A program made the translations under genes and the position numbers. A model generated the notes under the pieces. The model was not told where the DNA came from. It worked only from the letters and a program-made list of their open reading frames with translations, and made no database searches. Of a DNA stretch of 64,000 bases, positions 21,224 to 32,807 are shown piece by piece; the stretch's first letter is position 1; each line of letters opens with the position of its first letter. The DNA is from Caenorhabditis remanei (Eukaryota; Nematoda; Chromadorea; Rhabditida; Rhabditidae): positions 19,032,587-19,096,586 of the forward strand of contig NC_071333.1 of the NCBI RefSeq assembly GCF_010183535.1, in the 5' to 3' direction.

Positions 21224-23618
21224 ATGATAATAGAACAATTTTGGGAGTTTTTCTTGGCTCATCCCGTTTCTGTTCTCGCAACTCTTGCGATTCTCTATGC
21301 TATTCACATAACTGTGAAGCCATTGAATCGAATCAGAAGACTTGGCGATGTCGGGCTGTTCTTTGGAAAACCAGAGGTAGAATGAGAGTGTTGGTTGACT
21401 ACTAATGAGGTGATGTCTTTCAGCTGACTGGATTCTACCGGGAGCGTCAACTGGAAAGGCTCAAGCTGTTGAGGCGTGTTGGAGAGATGCCTCCAGTGTT
21501 TCCAAATGGGTGGTATTGTGTTTGTGAATCGGAGAAGTTGGCTAAAAACCAAATTATGGAGATTACGGTTTTAGGTTAGTTTTTTTTAGGTTGACTTGGG
21601 ATTAGTCAGATTTAGATGATTTGTAGCAGGCGGCTCGTTAGAAACTTGGAAAACTGAGTGTGTGAGTAAAATAGTGTTTTGAAGTTTTTGACTGTTTCCT
21701 TGTCACTCTGTGACAAACTCCAGAATGTGATAACTGATATTAGCTACTGGAAAGTATTATTTCTGCTTAACAATTCACTCAGGCTGCCTGAGTGTCATGT
21801 GAAAATCACGCGTTCCTATGTTTCTTTCTGTTTTTTTTCTCCGACACATGTGTCTTGACAGATATATTATTTCACAAGAAAGTTTGTACTAACTGGTTTT
21901 ACTAGGGAAGATCATGAAATCAGTTTGGAGTTTTGGGATTTGATTGGACCCATATATATTCTATATTACCAAACTTTGACCCTGTTTTTCTCGAATACTA
22001 TGCCTCGAGGGCAAAAACTAAAAATATATTTGAAATTAGCTTTTTTCAGCATTCCAAATATAAAGGCCACGTCTCATAACCCCAAACTGATTCCATGATC
22101 TTCCCTAATTAGTTCAATATATGTTTCGTACGTAATAGGTGAAGATTCTTTTCAAGATAAGAATTCGATTGGAGATCAGATAAAACTGAAAAAATGAATA
22201 ACTTTTTGGACACAATTATCTCCGCAATTCTGTGGTTTCTGCTTCAGTAGTTTTTTTTTCAAATTTTATTTCCTCAAATTGTACGGTTCTTATCAGTGCC
22301 ACGAGTCAAATTTTCTAACAGAAAAAACTACTGATAAGAACCCTTAAAATTAGGATCACATGATTCCAATTCGTTTTTTTGGAATGATTTTTGAGTGCCA
22401 TTATAAAGGTCGGTACGTTCAGTAGACGAGTCAAAGTATATATGCTACACTCCACACTACATGACACGCTATCTATTTCTTTTTTCTGCAGGCCAATTCC
22501 TCTCGCTGATAAGATCGGAATCGGGCGCCGTCTACATCACAGACTCATATTGCCCTCACATCGGGGCAAACTTCAATATCGGAGGACGGGTGAGACATCA
22601 TGTAGTCATGTTTTAGTTTCTGGGTTACGATATATCAGGTAGTACGAGACAACTGCATTCAATGTCCATTCCATGGCTGGATCTTCAGTGCAGAAACAGG
22701 AAAATGTGTGGAGGTACCGTATGACGAGGGTAGAATTCCGGAACAAGCCAAAGTAACAACTTGGCCATGTATTGAAAGGAACAATAGCATTTACTTATGG
22801 TACCATTGTGATGGAGCTGCACCAGAATGGGAGATCCCCGAGATTCCACAAATCACCGATGGTATTTGGCATTTGGGAGGAAGAACTGAGCATGAAGTGA
22901 TGTGTCATATCCAAGAGATCCCGGAAAATGGAGCAGACATTGCTCACCTGAACTATCTTCATAAATCAGCACCGGCTATTACTGAAGGATCAAATATTGT
23001 GAAAACAGACCTCTCGGATCCGCAACCAGCTGTTCAACATGTATGGGATGGGAAGTGGGAAGTAAAGTCGGAAGCTGATAAGCATTGTGGTGTGATGCAC
23101 CTAAACCAGTACATGACTCTCTGGGGATACAGATTACCGTTGACTGGCAGCAAGCTTATTGCCGAGCAGGTACATAATACAAAAATTATTTCATGGAATA
23201 TGTATTACTTGTTTTCAGCATGGCCCTGGCATTGTCCATATGATCTTTGACTTTGGCTTCTGGGGAAAAGGTGTCGTGTTCCAAACAGTCACTCCTGAAG
23301 AGCCACTGCTTCAGAGAGTTCGCTTCAGAATCTTCTCCAATATTCCTTGGTTCTTCGTAAAATTCTTCATGACAGTGGAGTCTATGCAGTTTGAACGGGA
23401 TGTGTTTGTTTGGTCTAACAAAAAATACATCAAATCGCCACTCCTGGTTAAGAATGACGGCCCGATTCAAAAGCATAGAAGGTAATATTTTTGGACAACT
23501 ATTATTAAACAAAAAATGTGCATTCAGATGGTTCTCCCAATTCTACACTGCAAACAGCCCGACGATGTTGAAAGATGGAAGCTTGTCCAACCAGGCTAAA
23601 TCTATTAACGACTGGTAG
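21224..23618 (+). CDS. daf-36: DAF-36 Rieske oxygenase (cholesterol 7-desaturase)
   Basis: Six exons, 21224-21376, 21424-21574, 22492-22589, 22639-23169, 23219-23481 and 23528-23618 (TAG), give 428 residues, the length I recall for C. elegans DAF-36. A membrane segment lies at residues about 12-30 (HPVSVLATLAILYAIHI). The Rieske 2Fe-2S motif is CPH near residue 123 followed by CPFH near 144. The non-haem iron motif is GADIAHLNYLH near residue 220. In nematodes this enzyme converts cholesterol to 7-dehydrocholesterol, the first step of dafachronic acid synthesis, which controls the DAF-12 receptor and dauer choice. All exon phases agree. The 5' acceptor TTTTCCAG just before the ATG suggests SL1 trans-splicing. 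Intron 2 (0.9 kb) carries a foldback element. Confidence 0.95.
21903..22107. mobile_element. MITE in daf-36 intron 2
   Basis: The left end TAGGGAAGATCATG and right end CATGATCTTCCCTA are inverted repeats. Further pairing (AATCAGTTTGG versus CCAAACTGATT) makes arms of about 38 bp. The terminal CTAGGGAAG resembles the element at 63344-63947, so the two may be related. Confidence 0.75.
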
Positions 23619-26600
23619 AAGTCACGTTTTTCTTTTTTGTATATGTAGAAAACGATTGAATCACTAATATCTACCGAAAGTTTTTTCCGAATTTATAGCC
23701 GTGTTGTAACCGAAATTTGAAAATGCTTACCATACTTTTTTTGAATGAAAATAAAGAAAATATACATGAAGTGAATGCGAAATCACAAAATACAATTAAA
23801 AAACTTTTTATAATCTTTGATTCACAATAGATTGTGTGATATATGGAAAGGAAAGGTTTGGCAAAGAACATCCCGTTAAAAAACACTAATCTCACATGTT
23901 TTATCAAAGAGCAAGACAATTGCGGTTGTTGTGGAATTCCGTTTCTCTGAACTGCATTTCTTTTCCAATCTTGTTATCCAAAACAATGCGGACCTGAAGA
24001 AAAAAACACGTAAAAGGCGATTGCGGTCAGGGCTGAGCAAATTATTTGAATTCTTGTTTTGAATGTTTGATATCTTTCGTAAAAGTTAACCAATCTGTTC
24101 AAAACTTTCTCGGCTGCTTTTAATTACCAATTCTTACATTAGGTGACTCAATTCAGTGAACAAAGTTGTGCGATCACGGTGAACTGAAAACGTGGTCAAA
24201 TAATTTGCCCAGCCCTGATTGTGGTCAGTTATAATATTTTCATGTCGTAATGTATTCGTTTCTGTGAGATCATTTCCATACTTTGAGAATTCTCAATTCG
24301 AAAAGTTTGGCCAGTGGGAATCTTCTAGAAATTTCACTTCAGTAAAGTGTGTTTTTTTCAGTATTTTGTCATTCCTGGCGTTATTTTCGATAGTTTTAAG
24401 CGTTTTTCAATCAATATTTATCGTGTTGTGTAAAATTTATTGAAGAATACAACAAAAATGATCAAAAATACCGTCAAAATTTAAAAAGTCAACGCAGCCA
24501 AAGTCGAGTTTCTAGGCCACCGCGGCCAATTTTTTTTTGACCATTTCACTGACCGAACATTTCTGTGCTCGCTTTCAGCGGGTTGAGCGCCAAATTAAAA
24601 AAATCTTGAAGTATGAAAAAAATCTTGCCGAAAACGCATACATAATGCTATGAAAATATTGTAACGGACTACGATACGCCTTCATGGTCACAGAAAAAGA
24701 TTAACGTTCCGTTTCACACGTTGTACCAGTCATCAAGATGGAATATTCATATTTTTAATTCATTGGTTGAAAAAAAACATTTGTTGAAACCGTGATTGAA
24801 AGGATAAAGAAACTATCTTGACAGAGAACGAAAAGTATGAAATGTTGGGAAGACACCCAAAAAACTTGTTTGAGATGTTAATCAGAAAGAAACTGGATGG
24901 GGGAAGGTTCAATCAGAAAATGGTGCAAAAAGAAAATAAAGCAATTGGAAAGTTTCAGGAACAGACTGATAGCAGGTCATAGTAAAGTTATTCCGAACTC
25001 TTATTATCTAAGAAATAATTGTGTTTGACTGTTATCAACATTAGCTGTTTACAATGGAAAATGACTTACATTTAGTTTAATAGTGTACATATTTCGGTTT
25101 CACCTGATTGTCCAATAAACTCAATTCTGTGCGGACTGAACAGAACGAAAAGGACATAATTTTTACTGTCCACGTTTTTTGCGTAGAGGCACTAACTTGA
25201 AAATTACAGGTTGTCAAAGTGAAAGCTCCAAAACTTCGCTAATTTCACATATTCACTAACTTTAGTCGGTTTCAGAGAGAAATGACTTTGATTAACAGTG
25301 ACTTTTATGGTAGCGTCCCTACAAAAAAATTGGTCTACCACAAAAATTATGTTATATTTTTGCTCTGTCCAACACATATAAAATAAAATTTGTCGACTAA
25401 TCAGGCGACACCGAAATACATTTTCACAGTGGTTCATTTTCCACTGAAAACAGGCAAAATTGAGAACGTTTTGAGCAGTACTCTATATGAAACGAGTATA
25501 CTCTTCTGGAACAATTTTTATACTTACTTTATTTACAGAAAAAATAACATAAAAACGATGAAATTATGTGTCAAATAAGCTAACACTAGACCTGTCAGAA
25601 AGCTACAAAACAGGTGTCATCTTTGCCTACATTTTCAGCAAAGGGTGAAACTATAAGTTCTAAATTCCATCTCACTACAAAAAAAGTGTTCATGATCATT
25701 CAATATACCGATCTTGTGTTCCTGCCGGTCCAAACTTTTCTAATGTTTCAACAAAACCAAGGAGGTATATCACTTCTTTAAATAAGCTATCCCCTTCTTT
25801 CAAACATGACAAACTTTCAAATATCAAAAACCTTAAAATCATTATCTTAGTCTCTTTGAGCACTGGCATCGCAAAATCACCCAATTATGATATGCAAAGA
25901 TTAACAATGTCTGGGGACAAGACATAGACAGCTAGCTCAAGTAATCAGATTTTTTATTGTCTAGTTATTTCATACGCTCAACTATATATAATTTTTGACT
26001 CATTACGACAATTCTCATTTCCATATTTCACTCTCATGCTCGACACATCAAAAACAAATGTTTTCGAACGGTTTCCCTCTTCCTTCTCGTCTTCCTTTGT
26101 TTCATTGCCCCCCTCTCCGCCTAATAAATCAATACAGTGACATGAGTGGCGTGGTGCCAAATGCACTGTGGCCCCGCGCCACTATTTGCATAAGAGTTGG
26201 TTCGAGCGTTCGTCTACATGTCCATCAATCTATCGGTTGTGATTTTTCTTATTTCTGCCTGCTTGATCGATGGGCTTTCGCCTTTTCTCTTTTCCTCTGG
26301 CTGGGCTTGATTCTAATTTCCGTTTATTAAAGAATCGCTGAAAAAGATATTGAGTAAGAGACATTATTTGAATCTAACCAACTATTCCTTCATTTTTCTT
26401 TTCATACGAATATTTTCCTGTCTTTTTCGGAAGAAATATAAACATTCTCATTTTCTCAAAGTTTTGACGGTCGTTTCCCTTTATGTTAAGCCGCTAGGCA
26501 CCTGTTGTTACGGCGATTTCAAAATTTCTCATTTTCCCATCTACATGAACACGTGAATCTGGTTGCAAAACTATTCGCGCCATTCAATAACAATAATGAA

Positions 26601-27729
26601 TTGAGTATAGTAGTTTGATTAGATGAAACATTACACTTTAAGTTTTATAATTCGACCCGATTGGGCTCGTTCTGCTACATATTTGTCGCTTATTGTTTTT
26701 GATGAACCGCCTATCACTTTTAAGATCTGTTTTTCATTGTGACCTAAGCGCTCATTTATATGCAATCGCCGCCGCGCGAGAAATTTTACGAGGGCAGGCT
26801 CGGTGACTGTCCCAGGGACCCCCCCTCCGGTACGAGTTGAAGTTGCGAACAACTTTAAATGGGTTAAGCTACATGTTGGATAAGATGAAAGAAAAGTTTC
26901 ATCAAAAAGTGAGTGAGGAAATGTGAAGGTTGTATAACGGTGACCATTTGTCATCCGAGATTTTATAGAGTGGGTGGGTTAAACCTGAAGCGTCACGGTG
27001 AAACTTATTTTTCTAAATTTCTGTTGGATCAAGTTCGAGAGGATAGGAATCTGTCAATAGTTGACCAAAACTGCTAATTCTCATAGTGTATGTATATCAA
27101 ACTCGATAGCTCATTTTTGTAGTTGACCTCTCTTTTTTACGTGCACTTCATTAAGAGTGATTGCCGGGTATTCATTAGAATCAACATTTTTCAGTTCCTA
27201 CAGTAGTCCCCCAACCCTTCAACTTTGATTTTTCTCCATCATTTGAAAATGTCTTACTGTAGTTCTATGTTTTTGTTCGGGGTTTCTCAGATGTGTCCTC
27301 AAAAAGTAGATTTTTTTGAAAACATATTGTATAAGGGTCGTTCTTCATTTTTATCAACCTACCGCCAATTTCTCATTCAAAAAAATTTTTCGCTGTTCTC
27401 CCAGCTATTTCCATTCGGTGTCAGCGATTTACCAGAATTTGCAGTTTACCTCTCTCTTGTACGTGCTTTTCATCAAGAGTGGTAGCCAGCCATTGCCATC
27501 ATTAGAAATAAACATTTCTCAGTACGTACAGTTCTAGAGATTATAACATTCTGGCACGAGCCGTGGTAATCGACACCAATACAATTTCTTCCTTCCTTTG
27601 CAACCAGCCGGCCACCGCAGCAAAGGTTACACCCCAAATTGTTTATGATCCCTCGTCCTGTATATTATAAACTATCATTTTTTCATACGTACTACTTTTT
27701 GCTCTTGCAGACTTGCTACGTCAGGAAAA
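23619..27729. other. Long intergenic region (4.1 kb)
   Basis: The daf-36 polyA signal (AATAAA) is near 23749. One MITE lies at 24028-24217. The remainder is AT-rich with many short ORFs, none supported. The longest (26631-26954, minus) overlaps a GC-rich patch with hairpins near 26770-26860. From about 27200 the left copy of the duplicated promoter region begins. Confidence 0.45.
24028..24217. mobile_element. hAT-type MITE (190 bp) with 8-bp TSD
   Basis: The terminal inverted repeats are CAGGGCTGAGCAAATTATTT and its complement (AAATAATTTGCCCAGCCCTG, one mismatch). The flanks ATTGCGGT (24020-24027) and ATTGTGGT (24218-24225) form an 8-bp target-site duplication with one change. CAG termini plus an 8-bp duplication point to the hAT superfamily. 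Confidence 0.85.
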
Positions 27730-27935
27730 ATGAGTAGACAGAAGCCAACTCTCGTCATCAAGTTTGGAGGAAAGGTTTTGAGGTAATTTTAATAGCTTCT
27801 CCAGAAATTTACAACGTTTTGTATGATATTCAGAAAAGTTCCATGGGAAGACTGGTCGACTGATTCGCGTTCAAAGACCGCATCTGCTCCCCGCAAGGTT
27901 TCTTGGACAAAAAATTTCTTCAAGCTCAAGAAAAC
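27730..27935 (+). CDS. Duplicate first exons of the coiled-coil gene (partial copy or alternative start)
   Basis: Exons 27730-27782 and 27834-27935 encode MSRQKPTLVIKFGGKVLR, then KVPWEDWSTDSRSK..PRKVSWTKNFFKLKK. They are nearly identical to the first two exons of the next gene and have intact start, splice sites and phase. The next local acceptor (28205) would give only about 11 codons before a stop. Either this copy is truncated, or its transcripts splice into exon 3 at 29002, which is phase-compatible, making an alternative N-terminus. Confidence 0.6.
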
Positions 27936-28035
27936 GTGAGTTTCCCAACAAAAGATAAACCGAAAATAAGAGTTATCGAGAATGGAAACACCCGGAACAA
28001 GAACCGCTTGAATTAGAACACCCACTGATCTGAAA

Positions 28036-28153
28036 TACCGTAGAAACTGTATTAGAGCGACATGTCGCTCTATTTTTCGAACAGGTTTTTGCTGTCGTTC
28101 TATTAGAGGTGTCGTTCTATTAAAGGTGTCGCTCTGATACAGTTTTTACGGTA
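28036..28153. mobile_element. MITE (118 bp) with TACCGTA termini
   Basis: The left end TACCGTAGAAACTGTATTAG is matched by the inverted right end (CTGATACAGTTTTTACGGTA). The interior is also nearly palindromic around repeats of GTCGCTCTATT. It lies between the two copies of the promoter duplication. Confidence 0.75.
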
Positions 28154-28728
28154 GCTTAAACCATCGACCCCTGTCGTTAATTTACACACATTTTATCATT
28201 TACAGAAACAATAGATTTTTTAGTGTTTTTTTTCCGTGATTTCTCAGCTGTGTCCCCAATAGATTATATTGGAAACGGATTGCGTGAGGATCTTTACTCA
28301 ATGTTATTAAACTACTCTCATTTTCTCATTTCTAAAGATTTTCACTTTCCTCCCAGCTATCTTCCACTGGGTGTCAATTCTACACCAGAAATGTCGATTC
28401 TCATAGTGTATGTGTATCAAACTCGGTAACAAATTTTTGTATTTGACCACTCTCTTTTACGTGACCTTCATTGAGAGTAATAGCCAGCCATTTATTATAA
28501 TAAACATTTTTTAGTGCGTACAGTTTTTTAGAGATTATATACATTTTGGCACGAGCCGAGGTAATCGAGACCCGAACCATTCCTTCCTTGTCTTTGCAAC
28601 CAGCCGCTCACCGCAACAAAGGTCACACCCACCGCTAATTGTTTATAATCCTCCGTCCTGTTTATTATAAACTATTATTTTTCACACGTACTACTCATTT
28701 CTCTTGCAGACTTGCTACGTCAGGAAGA

Positions 28729-31174
28729 ATGAGTGGAAAGAAGCCAACTCTCGTCATCAAGTTTGGAGGAAAGGTTTTGAGGTAATTTTAATAGCTTCTC
28801 CAGAAATTTACAACGTTTTGTATATTGCTCAGAAAAGTGCCATGGGAGGACTGGTCGACTGATTCGCGTTCAAAGCCGGCATCGAATCCCCGGAAAGTTT
28901 CATGGACTAAAAATTTCTTCAAGCTCGAGAAAATGTGAGTTTCACAACAAAATATCACCAACACCTGGTGTTATTCCAAACAAATATTTCATCATTTACA
29001 GAAAGAAAACCAATTGCTTCAATCTCGCCACTTCACCATTGTCGTCTTCATCTCCTTCGGCTTTATCTTCTTCTGCTGGATCTTCTCCATCTCGCACACC
29101 AACTCCAGAGAAAACTATGAAAAAGTAAGTTTTGTGAACGATTCAGGAAAAAATTAAACTGATAGGTGTTACCCCTTGAGAAACTTTCCAGAATCTGAAC
29201 TGGCCCGCATCAACACTTTTTGAGATGGACTTACAGCTCGAAAAATATATTATGAAAACGGAAATTTCGCGCTGATTTGAAATCTGTATTCTGATTTTGC
29301 TTAACGATTTTGGGAAAAAAGTTATTCGCTTTTTTGTGGCTTTTCAGTGCAAAAAAGAGCATTTTCAAAGCTCTCGAAATCAACGTGTTTTTCTGTTCGT
29401 ACTTTATTATAATATTTCATCATTTGCAGAAAAAAGGCCGATCGTTTAAATCTCACCTCTTCAACATTGTCGCGTTCAAAGCCCCCCTCCGTTCCCCGCA
29501 AAGTTTCTTGGACTAAAAATTTCTTCAAGCTCAAGAAGACGTGAGTTTCACAACAAAATATCACGGCTCTATTCCAGTTAAGATGTCCTTTTAAAACTTG
29601 AACGTCCCAAAAAATACTTAGACGTCCCTTAAAACATTTAAACGTCTTTTGGGGTTTCAAATATGCTAAAAAATGTTTAGACGTCCCAAAAACATTAAGA
29701 CGTCTCTTGAACCCTTTCGGTGACTTTAAGTGTAGCAGGGACGTCTAAATATTTTTGGGACGTTTAAATGTTTTAATAGACGTCTAAGTGTTCTAAGGGA
29801 CGACTAAGAGTTATTTGGGACGTTCTAGTTTTTAAAGGATATCTAAACTGGAATAGAGCCAATGTCACCAACACCTGTCGTTATTTCATATATAATTAAT
29901 GTCATTTACAGAAAGAACACCGATCGTGTGAATCTTCCTACTTCACCATCGCCGTCTTCACCTTCTTCGAATGTATCTTCTGCATCTCGTACACCATCTC
30001 CAGAGAAGACTATGAAAAAGTAAGTTTTGTGAATGATTAGGTGATAGGTGTTACCCCTGTCAAAGATCTCCCGAATCTGAACCGGCTCGCACCAAAACTC
30101 TCTTAGAGTGAAAACTAACAATATTGAGAACCGCACAAACGAGAACCGCTCAAATTAGACCAGCCTGGTCAGAGCATTCCAAATAAAAATTGATACAAAA
30201 TTGCTAAGAAATGAGGAACCATAATTATAGATACAAACGGTTCTCTTTCGGGCCAAGTTCTGGCTTGAACCAGTTTTGATTCAGTCTGTTGTGATTAGGG
30301 TAGCACTTTAAGATCATAGAAATTGAACAATTATAATTTTCTATTTTATAGAGCTCATGACGTTCACTTTCCTGAGTTTCTAAAACCGTTCCTGAGCGTT
30401 TCTGAATCCACCGAGCAAGAAAAAGCTCCTGTGGTGAAGATCAAGAGGACCTACCCTCGGGTCTACAACCTTCCACCGTACCTCCAAAAACCGAACCAGA
30501 AGTACAACTTCAGCATTTTTAGTGAGGAGGAGAAGAAAAGAAGACGCGAAGAGCGCCAGAAGGCAAATGAGGAGAAAATGAAACAATTGAAAATGGAAGA
30601 GGAGAGAAGAGAAGCCGAAAAAAAGGAGGCGGAAAGAATGAAAATGCAAAAAATGGAGGCAGAGCGTCAAGCCAAAAAGAAGGAAGGAATGCATCTTCTC
30701 CTGGGAAAAGAAGTCCCAGGAATTGACTACGACGATCTTTGTCACAAAATTGATAGGTTTGTGTCAATTTTCTGCTTCTCAAAAATATGGTCTAGGTTTC
30801 AGTCGTTATTCCGAATGGGAGGCCGACCGGCAATACGAAAGAGAGCTCTATGAAAGAGAGAAGGCAGAAGAGAAACGAAGGACCATCCTACAGTATGAAG
30901 CTGATTGCTATGGCCCGACAGTGGCCAATCATCTCAGAAATTTGAAAACATTTGATGAGATGCAGGCCAGGAAAAAAGAGGAAGAGGAACGCAAAAAAAA
31001 TGAAGGAGAGGAATGGAAGATGAAGAAAGAAGAGGAAAGAAAACAGAGAGTGGCGGAAGCGAATCGCAGGTGGAACATGGCAAGTCCCTCGGCTGATCAC
31101 GACAAGTAAGAGATCAAAATACAGTTATATTAAATCGTTTTGTTTTGTTTTTTAGTTCATCTGACAAATACTAA
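28729..31174 (+). CDS. Charged coiled-coil protein with duplicated internal exons (407 aa)
   Basis: Eight exons: 28729-28781, 28833-28934, 29002-29124, 29430-29540, 29912-30019, 30352-30756, 30803-31105 and 31156-31174 (TAA). Every junction is phase 2. Exons 2 and 4 both end PRKVSWTKNFFKL-K, and exons 3 and 5 both end in SRTP-PEKTMKK. The exon pair was therefore duplicated inside the gene. Exon 6 starts with a conserved-looking block (HDVHFPEFLKPFLS..RTYPRVYNLPPYLQKP). A long Lys/Glu/Arg helix follows through exons 6-7 (residues about 185-400). I do not recognise the family. The basic, Ser-rich N-terminus plus charged helix suggests a cytoskeletal or RNP-associated protein, but no function is shown. 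Confidence 0.75.
29150..29410. repeat. Fragment of the foldback family at 63344-63947
   Basis: Inside intron 3, TTTCGCGCTGATTTGAAATCTG, then TTATTCGCTTTTTTGTGGCT and TCAGTGCAAAA match the left arm of the element at 63344-63947. It is a diverged one-arm remnant. Confidence 0.7.
29565..29860. mobile_element. MITE (296 bp) with 8-bp TSD and a paralogous empty site
   Basis: The ends GGCTCTATTCCAGTT and AACTGGAATAGAGCC are inverted. The interior repeats GACGTC/GACGTCCC many times in both orientations. The flanks AATATCAC and AATGTCAC form a near-perfect 8-bp duplication. The paralogous intron after exon 2 (AAAATATCACCAACACC near 28955) shows the uninserted sequence. It is probably hAT-like. A one-end fragment of this family is at 3022-3180. 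Confidence 0.85.
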
Positions 31175-32807
31175 AATGGTCGCTCTCCCTGCTAACTGGT
31201 CACTGCCAAATCATCATTTCCGTAAGTTACTCCTAATTATAATAACTAAACATATCAGATTTTGTTTCAGGTCCTTATATGAGTCTTCCTATCTAATCTC
31301 GATCAGTCTCACCGCCGCAGTAATTTTGCTCATCCGGCTCCTGCTTATGATTGACGTCCTAAATAACTTAATTTTACCTAATTGCTGTGCTAAAGTTTTT
31401 AATCAGATTTGTTATGTTATCTCTCTCCCTCTCTCATTTTCTTTCCGCATCTCATAGGTCCTTCTTAAATCTCGGTTTTCCGGATGCCATTTCAAAATCT
31501 CGATTCTGACAACTATTCTTTCCACTTATTCCCCCGTCTCCTCCCGATCTTCATCTCAATTGTCTCTTCATGACTCAGTTTGGTATCTCAGCACCTCAGA
31601 AACCATTTCTTTTGGTTTTTGTATCATCTTGCTCTAATATTCTTTCATCTCATAGGTCTCCATTTTGACTCTCGGTTTTCCCGATGCTACATCAAATTCT
31701 CAATTCTGACCTCTAAAATTATCCTGTTTTCATATCCCAGCCACCGATCCAAATTTTCATATCAATTGTCACTTCATAACTCAATTTGGTTTCTCAGCAC
31801 CTCGGAAACCATTTTCTTTGTTTCTGTATTATCTTGCTCTAATTTTGTTTCTTCTGCATCTCATAGGTCCCCTCTTCCCGTTTTGAATCTCGGTTTATCC
31901 GATGCCATATCAAAATTTCAATTCTCACCTCTCAAACTGTCCTGTTATTTTATCTCTCCCTCCGCTTCCTATTTTCATATCAATTGTTTCTTCATGACTC
32001 AATTTGGTGTTTCAACACAGAAGCCACGGTTCACGTTTTTATATCATTTATCGCTCTAATGATTTTATTTGTTTATTATAATTTACCTGTTGAATTTGAA
32101 ATAAATGAAATTTTTTGTTGCTTTGTTATCTTTTCGACGAAGAAGGACCCCTTTACTTGAACCACTCCTGTTATAGAAGAAAAAGCAAAAGACATGATTT
32201 GAAAATAGAAAGACACTCTAAAAAGGTCACTCGACACCAGAACGCAAATTTTCGAAACACCCTTCATATCAGATTTTCCCGTGAAAGACACCGCCAAGTA
32301 GTCAAAAAATTTTGTATCGAAACTGAGGGTTAAGCAGCGGTCAAGCTGCGTGAACCAACTTGGTTCTTTTTTTCTTCAAAGTCTATATGCATACGTTTCC
32401 AATTTCTCTTATTGCAAGGTAACTGGTGGCGGTCATTAGCAAAAAATTCCGCCTAAACAATGCGTCACGGATGGTTGAAAAACTGTACTCATTCATAAAA
32501 TTATGTTTTGGCAGATGTTCATTTCATGTGTCTCAACAATCCTTCTCTATTTGCGAATGCGACAAAGTCACTGTCCAGATATTACACTTTTTTACGACTG
32601 TTATGCTACTTTGCCCAATTGTGCTTTTTGCGAAAATTTTGGCATATGTTCCCTCCTGTTTTCCTCCCTTTTTTGCTTCATCCTGTGTTCATAAATTGGA
32701 TATTTTATAGCCAATCATTCATTTAAAAATGGAGTTATATCGTTCGTTAACGCTTTTCAAAGTTTTTGTTTTTTCTTAATGAAATATTTATATAATATTA
32801 TTTCAGA
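31175..32807. other. 3' region and intergenic with a 200-bp tandem repeat
   Basis: Just after the stop of the coiled-coil gene a short spliced ORF is possible (31176 onward, MVALPANWSLPNHHF, then PYMSLPI). Next comes the repeat at 31445-32062. The rest, to the SET gene, holds no supported gene. Confidence 0.4.
31445..32062 (+). repeat. Diverged tandem repeat, about 205 bp, 3 copies
   Basis: The marker CTCATAGG occurs at 31451, 31649 and 31860. Each copy contains TCTCGGTTTTCC-GATGC, TCAATTGT-TCTTCATGACTC, CAGCACCTCGGAAACCA and TATCTTGCTCTAAT. Copies differ by about 20 percent, so the array is older than the 159-bp satellite. Confidence 0.75.

Larger units (their letters stand above)
27200..28945 (+). 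repeat. Tandem duplication (about 1 kb) of promoter and first two exons
   Basis: The region 27200-27950 recurs at about 28200-28945, with the two ATGs exactly 999 bp apart (27730 and 28729). The match runs through upstream DNA (GGCACGAGCCG, CAACCAGCCG, CTTGCAGACTTGCTACGTCA), exon 1, intron 1, exon 2 and the following donor. Exons are better conserved than upstream DNA. Confidence 0.85.

Noticed and set aside
22280..22345. Short hairpin GGTTCTTATCAGT/ACTGATAAGAACC in daf-36 intron 2 as a microRNA
   Set aside because: Arms are only about 13 bp with an unpaired interior; no extended precursor-like stem.
26631..26954. 107-codon minus-strand ORF and GC-rich hairpins (possible ncRNA)
   Set aside because: No recognisable tRNA, snRNA or SL RNA features (no B-box-like motif, no Sm site) and no protein family resemblance.
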